A stretch of 12,709 nucleotides of DNA from Candidatus Kapaibacterium sp. (GTDB taxonomy: Bacteria > Bacteroidota > Ignavibacteria > Kapaibacteriales > UBA961). Where the stretch lies: the NCBI GenBank assembly GCA_023259575.1, contig JALRHN010000048.1, positions 1-12,709 on the forward strand, given 5' to 3'. How positions within the stretch are numbered: position 1 is the first letter of the stretch; every line of letters starts with the position of its first letter. Positions 6,588-12,709 of the stretch are shown here, one piece after another. The notes below the pieces were generated by a model. The model ran no database searches and had not been told where the DNA came from. It saw only the letters and a program-made list of their open reading frames with translations. The translations under genes and the position numbers were made by a program.

Positions 6588-8984
6588 ATGAAACTGTCAT
6601 TTCTTTTTTCATTGCTTATTGCTTGTTATTGTTCTGTTTCTGCTCAAACACGTAAAGACTCTGTATATAAAAGAGTATATAAAACACCAAGTATTTCAGT
6701 TAGCTCTACTTTAGCAAATGTACAATCTCCTGCTACATATTCTGAATTAAACAAAGGGCAAATACAAGAAAAAAACTCTGCTTTAGATATAGGATATGTA
6801 TTAAGTGAACTTCCCTCTTTATATTCTGTTTCTCAAAATGGAAATAATATCGGTTATACATCCATTTCATTAAGGGGTTTTGACCAAAGAAGAATATCTG
6901 TAATGATTAATGGCGTTCCTCAGAATGATCCAGAAGATCATAATGTGTATATGATTAATGTTCCAGACATAGCCTCCAGCTCAGAATCTATTCAAGTACA
7001 AAGGGGTGCTGGATTAATGAATTATGGTTCTGCTGCAATGGCTGGAAGCATAAATATTCAAACAATTGCTGGAGCCTCACAATACAAAGTTACTGCATCA
7101 CAATTCATTGGGTTTCAGCAATTATATAGTAATAAACAGAATCAAGATACTTGGTATCCATCGATTACTAAGTCTTCTATACATATTCAAAGTGGTTTGA
7201 TTGGATCTCAATATGCGTTTAATGCTAGATTAAGTTCAATTCAATCGCTTGGTTCAAGACAACACTCATATAGTTCATTACAAAGTTATTTCTTAAGCGC
7301 AACTAGATTTGACGAAAAAAGTACAAGTCAGATTAATATATATGGTGGCCCTATATCAGATGCATTGGCATATACAGGAATACCAAAATCTTGGATTAAA
7401 AGTCCATCATTACAAAGAGAAAATCTAAATGGTTGGTCTTATGATTCCTCTGGTACAACAATTGGATGGTTTACGAATCGAAGAAGACAAGAAATCGAAA
7501 ATTTTTCACAACCTCATTTTGAAATCCTTAATGATATTCACATAAATGAACATCTATCTTTAAAATCAACATTGTTTCATTATTCAGGCGAAGGTTTCTT
7601 TGATTATGATGCATCTTGGGCAGACGCTGCAACATTAAGAATCACACCAGAATATGGATTTCAAGATAGTATTAATCCAGCGAATGCTCTTATACGTGGA
7701 TTTGTAGGAAATTCTCAATATGGCTGGATACCAAGACTCGTTTGGGAACATGGAAATGGAGTATTAACCTTAGGTGCAGAATATCGATCACATAATTCTA
7801 TTCATTGGGGAAAGATTAGATATGCAGAACAATTGCCATCTGGTTTCGACCCCGATTATACTATTTATGAATATGAAGGTCATAGAAGAATATTATCAGC
7901 ATTTGCAAGAGAAGAATGGAATATTTCAGACAAATTCTTATTCAAAGCAGAAGCTCAACTTGTTCATCATCTTTATGGCATTTCTAAAGAAAAAGCTGGT
8001 AATTCTTATACTTCGTATGTAGATATTAATGGCAATACTATTGGTAATGGAAATCAACTATTTTCTAAGGGGTTTCTTTTTATTAATCCTCGCATAGGGA
8101 GTGTTTTTAGAGCAAATGAAGAGAATACTTTTTCATTTTCAATGGCGTATACTTCCAGAGAACCTCGTATGAGGAATTTATATGCTGCAGAAGACTCATA
8201 TTTTGGCGCCAGACCATTATTTCAATCGTCAATCCTAGCAAATGGGCAAATCGGTTTCGATTTTTCTAACCCGTTGGTAAAGCCAGAACATATGCTTAAT
8301 ACCGAATTAGGTTGGAAATATCAATCTAACAATGTTAATGCTGGAATTACAGTATATATCATGAATTATTATAATGAATTAGTAAAAAGTGGCCGTTTAG
8401 ACATCTTTGGTGTCCCCGTAGATGGAAATGCTCCAAGAACAGATCATATGGGCATTGAATTAGAATTAAGCAAATCGTTCAAGATTTCACAATCCTATTC
8501 TTTGGAATTAGCTGGTAATCTAACCTATAGTAAGAATACAATTATTGATTATACATATTATACAGCAAAGGGAGAAGCAGTTTCGCTAAGTAATAATAGT
8601 ATAGCAGGGTTTCCAGATATTATGGGATTTGGAAGAATATCTTTTAGAAGTAATTCTACCTTCATATCTATTCATTCTAAGATAATGGGAGGATTTCAAA
8701 CAGATAATTTTGGTAATCTACTTCGAACAGATGCAAGAATTAAAGAAGATATATCTAATTCTTTTACTGGATATTATACAGACAATACTGTAGATGCATA
8801 TACAATCTTTGGCATTGATTGTCAATATGAATATAAAAATGTATCTATTGGTTTTGCTGCATTAAGACTTAAAATGCAAGCGATTAATATATTTGATACT
8901 TTATATGCATCGGGTGGTGAAGGCAAAGAATTTTTTCCTGGCCAAAGAAGAACAATCATCTTTGGTGCAGAAATAGATTTTTAA
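6588..8984 (+). CDS. TonB-dependent outer-membrane receptor, probable thiamine (or precursor) importer
   Basis: The protein is 798 residues from ATG 6588, where a clean signal peptide begins (MKLSF, hydrophobic core, SVSA cleaved before Gln20). An upstream in-frame ATG at 6534 would add 18 residues in front of the signal and lies in leader hairpin A, so it is not used here. The plug domain covers about residues 35-165, with GYTSISLRGFDQRRISVMING, GVPQNDPEDHN, IQVQRGAG and GSAAMAGSINIQ, all typical plug motifs. The rest is a 22-strand-type barrel rich in alternating aromatics, ending in the outer-membrane signature aromatic (GAEIDF). There is no N-terminal carboxypeptidase-like extension and no adjacent SusD gene, so this is not a glycan SusC. 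Substrate is inferred from the TPP riboswitch in its leader. TPP-controlled TonB receptors for thiamine are known in Bacteroidota. An inner-membrane partner such as PnuT is not in the window. Confidence 0.9.
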   Translation: MKLSFLFSLLIACYCSVSAQTRKDSVYKRVYKTPSISVSSTLANVQSPATYSELNKGQIQEKNSALDIGYVLSELPSLYSVSQNGNNIGYTSISLRGFDQRRISVMINGVPQNDPEDHNVYMINVPDIASSSESIQVQRGAGLMNYGSAAMAGSINIQTIAGASQYKVTASQFIGFQQLYSNKQNQDTWYPSITKSSIHIQSGLIGSQYAFNARLSSIQSLGSRQHSYSSLQSYFLSATRFDEKSTSQINIYGGPISDALAYTGIPKSWIKSPSLQRENLNGWSYDSSGTTIGWFTNRRRQEIENFSQPHFEILNDIHINEHLSLKSTLFHYSGEGFFDYDASWADAATLRITPEYGFQDSINPANALIRGFVGNSQYGWIPRLVWEHGNGVLTLGAEYRSHNSIHWGKIRYAEQLPSGFDPDYTIYEYEGHRRILSAFAREEWNISDKFLFKAEAQLVHHLYGISKEKAGNSYTSYVDINGNTIGNGNQLFSKGFLFINPRIGSVFRANEENTFSFSMAYTSREPRMRNLYAAEDSYFGARPLFQSSILANGQIGFDFSNPLVKPEHMLNTELGWKYQSNNVNAGITVYIMNYYNELVKSGRLDIFGVPVDGNAPRTDHMGIELELSKSFKISQSYSLELAGNLTYSKNTIIDYTYYTAKGEAVSLSNNSIAGFPDIMGFGRISFRSNSTFISIHSKIMGGFQTDNFGNLLRTDARIKEDISNSFTGYYTDNTVDAYTIFGIDCQYEYKNVSIGFAALRLKMQAINIFDTLYASGGEGKEFFPGQRRTIIFGAEIDF

Positions 8985-8985
8985 T

Positions 8986-10167
8986 TTATTGAACACTAAA
9001 AACCAAGCATTTTAAATAAGAGGTTTCTAGCATACTTGGTAAAATTGGATGACATGGACTTTGCCCTCCTTTGTATATCAAGCTTATTTGTCTATTTATT
9101 CTTTTGGCTTCCTGTTGAACACATTCAATCAACATAGCTTCAGAAAAAAGCTGAGAGCAACTAGCGCTTACTAAAAATCCACCAGACTGTATCAGTTTTA
9201 ATGCTTGACGATTTATCTCTGCATAGCCACGCTTAGCTTTAGAAAGTGTGGCTTTACTTTTTGTAAAAGCTGGGGGATCTAATATGACGATATCCCATTT
9301 ATCGCCATCAACAGCAGCTTTTTTAATATAATCAAATACATCAGCTTGAATAAAAGAACATTGATTATAATTATTCAATTCTGCATTTACAATACAAGCT
9401 TCTATAGCAGATTTTGCACTATCAATGCCAACCACTTTTGATGCACCACCAAAGGCAGCATGTAAAGCAAAACCACCCTGATTAGTAAAACAATCAAGTA
9501 CTGTTAAATCTTTGCTAATTTTACTTATAAATGATCTATTTAATCGTTGATCTAAAAAATATCCGGTTTTTTGTCCTTGTAATAAAGAAATCGATAATGC
9601 AATTCCATTTTCTGTTATTGAAATATGTTCTGGAATTGTACCCCAAAGAACTTCTTCATTTTTCTCTAATCCTTCTTTAACTCTTAATTGAGAATCATTC
9701 TTTGCAATTATCCCTTTTAAAGTTGGAATAATAGACTGCAAAGCTTCAACAATTTCATGTCTTTTTTTATCAATACCAGCAGATAATAATTGCAGAGCAC
9801 AATAATCACCATATCTATCAATAATTAATCCCGGAAGTCCATCTGATTCCCCAAAACAAAGTCTATATACAGGTTCATTAGGAAATAATCTATCCCTTAA
9901 TGCTAGAGCTTTACTTAATCTATCAATAAAGAAAGAAGTGTCAATATGTCCTTGCTTTACCCTTAATAATCTAATAGCAATTTGACTAGTAGGATGATAA
10001 AACCCAAGTCCAAGATCATAGCCATAATCTGTGTGCAGATGCACAATGACGCCAGCTTCTAATGGCTCATGGGGAATCAATTCATCTTTAAATGCCCAAG
10101 GATGACCATTCCTAATTCGATTATGAGTACCAGGCTTCAACATTAAAATTGGATATGAATCAGACAT
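8986..10167 (-). CDS. rlmI: 23S rRNA m5C methyltransferase, RlmI family
   Basis: The 393-residue length is close to E. coli RlmI (396), the S-adenosylmethionine-dependent enzyme that methylates C1962 of 23S rRNA. The N-terminal 75 residues form the PUA RNA-binding domain (KPGTHNRIRNGHPWAF, then GLGFYHPTSQIAIRLL). A linker domain with the conserved ESDGLPGLIIDRYGDY follows at 107-122. The catalytic domain begins with GQKTGYFLDQRLNR at 198-211. The AdoMet-binding motif LDCFTNQGGFALHAA is at 224-238 and the acidic residue is D249 in VVGIDS. LDPPAF at 296-301 is the motif IV equivalent, and C337 in SASCSQL is the likely catalytic cysteine. Nothing is missing. The gene converges on the TonB receptor with a single base between stop codons. 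Target position is assumed from the family, since some members methylate other cytosines. Confidence 0.92.
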   Translation of the reverse strand: MSDSYPILMLKPGTHNRIRNGHPWAFKDELIPHEPLEAGVIVHLHTDYGYDLGLGFYHPTSQIAIRLLRVKQGHIDTSFFIDRLSKALALRDRLFPNEPVYRLCFGESDGLPGLIIDRYGDYCALQLLSAGIDKKRHEIVEALQSIIPTLKGIIAKNDSQLRVKEGLEKNEEVLWGTIPEHISITENGIALSISLLQGQKTGYFLDQRLNRSFISKISKDLTVLDCFTNQGGFALHAAFGGASKVVGIDSAKSAIEACIVNAELNNYNQCSFIQADVFDYIKKAAVDGDKWDIVILDPPAFTKSKATLSKAKRGYAEINRQALKLIQSGGFLVSASCSQLFSEAMLIECVQQEAKRINRQISLIYKGGQSPCHPILPSMLETSYLKCLVFSVQ

Positions 10168-10270
10168 AATTTTCTACTCTTTATAACTTAAATGTTAACA
10201 AACATATGGTGTTTCTCTATAATCAGCTTAAAATCCTTAAAAACAATAGTTAATAATTGTAATTTGAAGA
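10168..10270. other. Divergent intergenic region between rlmI and the beta-barrel gene
   Basis: This 103-bp region is AT-rich and must start both transcripts. It contains a consensus-like plus-strand promoter at 10195-10223 and a perfect inverted repeat, ATGTT-aaca-AACAT (10192-10205), that overlaps its -35 hexamer and could be an operator or chance. Short AT repeats around 10244-10260 could form a weak 5-bp hairpin. No riboswitch or small RNA was recognised. Confidence 0.55.
10195..10223 (+). promoter_or_regulatory. Candidate sigma70-type promoter for the beta-barrel gene and hisS
   Basis: TTAACA (10195-10200) and TATAAT (10218-10223) are separated by exactly 17 bases, matching the classical -35/-10 layout at 11 of 12 positions, 47 bases before the ATG at 10271. 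AT-rich DNA yields such matches by chance, and FCB bacteria often use a different consensus, so this is tentative. No TAnnTTTG element was found in a suitable position here. Confidence 0.35.
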
Positions 10271-12208
10271 ATGAAATCTATACTTATTTCACTATTTATA
10301 TGTTTAAGTATTTGTGGATCTTTTGCTACTGTATGTGGACAAAACTCCACTGCTTTTTTATCTGTATTTCCAATGCAAGACTCTGTTATTCAGCCTAATT
10401 CTATGCGTTTTGGAACTGATAAATTAGCAAATACATTTATTTTTTCGAATGATGCTGATGCTTCTATATATGGAAAAAATGGTCTGAATTTTTTTATGAG
10501 ACAACGCTATCGTGGCACAATTATGAGAACGTCCACAACAGCAGTAAGGGATGATCAAGGTTTGCATTTTGCAGCTTCTCAGAATATCAGTGAAAATCTA
10601 TGCTTTACCGGACAAATCGTATGGTTTACTACAAAAGATTCTAGAAGTATAGCATTACAAAGTGCTCAAAAGTTAGGGTATTATGGCGGATTAGGATATA
10701 AACCAAATAATTATATAACTTCCGAAGCATCAATAGGTTATGAAAATAATCAACAATTGGGTGTACAAGCTGGTGGTATAAGTACATTTGGAATAGTTAA
10801 AATTCAGCCAATTCCATTAAATGAAAACTTGTTTTTGCAAGGGAATGGCTATGGAACGTATACATCAATTGATGAAAAAAGACATTCTTCGGATGCAGAT
10901 TTTAGAGTTTCATGTTTTAATTATATTTCGCCTTTAAGTAATAATAAATTGTTGATTGATGTTCATTCAACATTGCTTAACCGAGACTTTTATTCACCTG
11001 TTTTGGGTTCTTTTGATTCTTTGTCTATTGAAAGAAGATTAGAACAAAGAATAATGCTAAATACTGAACTTGGATTAGATATATATGGTCCATTATCTGC
11101 AAGTATGCAACTTCAAGTAGAATCTGCGGATATTGATAGATTATACAGGCAGCCAATAGAGGGCGTACCAACAACCTCGGTAAATAGAAATCTTGAAGAA
11201 TTAGTTATATCCCTTACTACTTCTTTGCATATAAATAATTTGCAAGGAAGTAAGCATCAAGCAGGACTTACGATATATTCTAGAGATGAAAATAACTCGG
11301 TTCAAAAAGTATTTGACCTGGCATTAATTGATGAGAATATGATTAGAAAACAGGAATTTTTGCGGGATAATACTACCAATAGAATACGGTTTTTTGAACA
11401 ATCTACTTTTCCTATTTCTACTAATGATACAATACTATTTAATGGATCTGCTTCTTTATTACAGTATAATACTCCAAGTACAGACAATAATGATGATCGA
11501 GATGAGCAAGTACTTATAGCTAATCTAGATTGGATACATAGAATATCCCCTACTTTAACAATGTCATTATCATCAGGAATTCAAAATACTCATCTAGTAT
11601 TTATTAAATCCCAAAGAAGCGCATTAAATAACTGGAATCGAATTATTCGTTTTTCACCAAGTTTACATTGGACACTTAACTCTTTTGAAATGCATCCTAA
11701 ATGTGAAGTTTTGGCCAACTATACTGTATATGATTTTGAAAATCTCATTGGTGATACTAAAAGCTTTAGTTTTAGGCAGATCAGCTTTAAAGACTCTATC
11801 ATTTATCGTTTACATAAAGGTTATGAAATTGAAACAAGAATTTTTGCAAGAATTTTTGATAGAGGTATGCTGTCGTGGTCTGAATTTAGTGAAACCCCAA
11901 TAAACACAAGCACAGAACAGTTTATTAAAATGCTTATTTTTGTTCCTTCACTAAATGGAATCAGAACAGGAATTGGTTTACGTTATTATACGTTATTTCA
12001 AAAAAATGTAATGATGGATCCATTAGGACAAAATGCTTTACAGCCTAATGTGTTAACTACATCAATAGGACCAGAAATGAGTATACAAGCTCAGTTCTCA
12101 AATGGAAATTCATTACAATTTCAAGGCTGGTATGAATGGCAATATTCTAATGAAAGACTGTTTAGAACCTTGCCAAATATCTTATTACAAGCAAGCATTC
12201 ACTTTTAA
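10271..12208 (+). CDS. Predicted outer-membrane beta-barrel protein, family not recognised
   Basis: The 645-residue protein has a signal peptide: MKSILISLF, a hydrophobic core to about residue 20, and a probable cleavage after VCG, before Gln24. The mature protein is a long series of alternating polar/hydrophobic stretches with turns rich in Asn, Asp and Gly. Examples are GYYGGLGYKPNNYITSEASI, the strand-like LFLQGNGYGTYTSI, and the C-terminal pairs GNSLQFQGWYEWQYSN and NILLQASIHF. The closing Phe after alternating hydrophobics is the usual outer-membrane assembly signal. There is no plug domain, so it is not a TonB receptor, and no peptidoglycan-binding OmpA domain is present. I recognise no named family. 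The gene is followed after 15 bp by hisS on the same strand, so the two are probably co-transcribed although functionally unrelated. Confidence 0.75.
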   Translation: MKSILISLFICLSICGSFATVCGQNSTAFLSVFPMQDSVIQPNSMRFGTDKLANTFIFSNDADASIYGKNGLNFFMRQRYRGTIMRTSTTAVRDDQGLHFAASQNISENLCFTGQIVWFTTKDSRSIALQSAQKLGYYGGLGYKPNNYITSEASIGYENNQQLGVQAGGISTFGIVKIQPIPLNENLFLQGNGYGTYTSIDEKRHSSDADFRVSCFNYISPLSNNKLLIDVHSTLLNRDFYSPVLGSFDSLSIERRLEQRIMLNTELGLDIYGPLSASMQLQVESADIDRLYRQPIEGVPTTSVNRNLEELVISLTTSLHINNLQGSKHQAGLTIYSRDENNSVQKVFDLALIDENMIRKQEFLRDNTTNRIRFFEQSTFPISTNDTILFNGSASLLQYNTPSTDNNDDRDEQVLIANLDWIHRISPTLTMSLSSGIQNTHLVFIKSQRSALNNWNRIIRFSPSLHWTLNSFEMHPKCEVLANYTVYDFENLIGDTKSFSFRQISFKDSIIYRLHKGYEIETRIFARIFDRGMLSWSEFSETPINTSTEQFIKMLIFVPSLNGIRTGIGLRYYTLFQKNVMMDPLGQNALQPNVLTTSIGPEMSIQAQFSNGNSLQFQGWYEWQYSNERLFRTLPNILLQASIHF

Positions 12209-12223
12209 ATATAGGCATTTATT

Positions 12224-12709
12224 ATGCAAGCAATTCGTGGTACAAAAGACATCATTTCTCCAGAAATATATACTTGGCAATATATAGAACATATCATCAG
12301 CATACTTACACAACAATTTGGATATTCCGAGATAAGAACTCCCATTTTTGAAAGTATCGATGTTTTTAAAAGAACAATTGGAGAAAACACCGATGTTGTT
12401 GGAAAAGAAATGTATTCTTTTCCAGATAAAGGTGGCGATATTCTTACATTAAGGCCTGAAGCAACTGCATCAGTTGTCCGTGCAGCTGTTCAGCATAATA
12501 TCACTGCACAGCAACAATTATCAAGAGTATGGTATAATGGTCCATTTTTTCGTTATGAAAGACCTCAAAAGGGTCGTCAAAGACAGTTTCATCAATTTGG
12601 TGCTGAATTATTATGTGCTGCTTCGCCTGAAGCTGATATTGAAATTATTTCTTTAGCCTATACATTTTTACAAAAGCTAGGAATTTCTAGCAGTGTACTT
12701 TCTATAAAT
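12224..12709 (+). CDS. hisS: Histidyl-tRNA synthetase, N-terminal part (runs off the window)
   Basis: 162 codons are visible and the frame is still open at the right edge, so about 60% of the usual 420-residue enzyme lies outside. It charges tRNA-His with histidine as a class II synthetase. The start at ATG 12224 gives MQAIRGTKDI, the standard HisRS opening (RGT.D). Motif 1 lies near YSEIRTPIFE, followed by FKRTIGENTDVVGKEMYSF and the strongly conserved LRPEATASVVRA, which contacts the histidine and adenylate. Motif 2 is FFRYERPQKGRQRQFHQFG, with the invariant arginine in FRYERPQKGR. The family-specific second RQFHQ block is intact. The start codon is 15 bp after the beta-barrel gene, with no clear Shine-Dalgarno and no T-box-like leader, so it is likely read through from the upstream promoter. 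Confidence 0.95.
   Translation, partial: MQAIRGTKDIISPEIYTWQYIEHIISILTQQFGYSEIRTPIFESIDVFKRTIGENTDVVGKEMYSFPDKGGDILTLRPEATASVVRAAVQHNITAQQQLSRVWYNGPFFRYERPQKGRQRQFHQFGAELLCAASPEADIEIISLAYTFLQKLGISSSVLSIN

Noticed and set aside
10192..10398. 68-codon plus-strand reading frame overlapping the barrel gene start
   Set aside because: It begins in the promoter region and overlaps the signal peptide of the barrel protein in another frame; composition looks like a shadow.
12205..12390. 61-codon minus-strand frame and other short frames over hisS
   Set aside because: The plus-strand hisS reading is unmistakable here, so opposing and out-of-frame readings are shadows.

Overview
The window is an AT-rich bacterial segment (roughly one third GC by eye) with tightly packed genes, short intergenic gaps and few clear Shine-Dalgarno sequences. 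A TonB-dependent receptor, a giant mosaic surface protein with a C-terminus resembling a type IX secretion sorting domain, signal peptides cleaved just before Gln, and a TAnnTTTG-type -7 promoter element together point to the Bacteroidota/Chlorobiota (FCB) group. A Kapabacteria- or Ignavibacteria-like lineage is my guess from the style of the choice-of-anchor repeats. The sequence alone does not settle it.

Layout, left to right. (1) A plus-strand run at 1-5651 holds a 5'-truncated 1341-codon VWA/beta-propeller/ASH/cohesin-like surface protein, an M20 amidohydrolase and a DCC-family (DUF393) thiol oxidoreductase-like protein, separated by 12 and 8 bp. (2) A minus-strand pair at 5648-6350 encodes an 84-residue ubiquitin-like EsaB/YukD-type protein followed by a 147-residue lipoprotein. 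It converges on the DCC gene with overlapping stop codons. (3) A divergent control region at 6351-6587 contains a plus-strand promoter candidate and a well-formed TPP (thi-box) riboswitch. These lie upstream of a TonB-dependent outer-membrane receptor (6588-8984), which is therefore probably a thiamine or thiamine-precursor importer. (4) An RlmI-type 23S rRNA cytosine methyltransferase on the minus strand (8986-10167) converges on the receptor with one base between the stop codons. (5) A divergent promoter region precedes a large unrecognised outer-membrane beta-barrel protein (10271-12208) and, 15 bp later, the start of hisS (histidyl-tRNA synthetase), which runs off the right edge.

The best-supported functional unit is riboswitch plus TonB receptor: low TPP should allow synthesis of an outer-membrane importer for the vitamin. 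No intrinsic terminator follows the aptamer. Instead a 9-bp hairpin sits 7 nt before the receptor start codon, which suggests translational control. The most unusual protein is the small ubiquitin-like one, found here with a lipoprotein and no other type VII secretion genes in view. No tRNA, rRNA, CRISPR array, insertion sequence or phage gene was seen.
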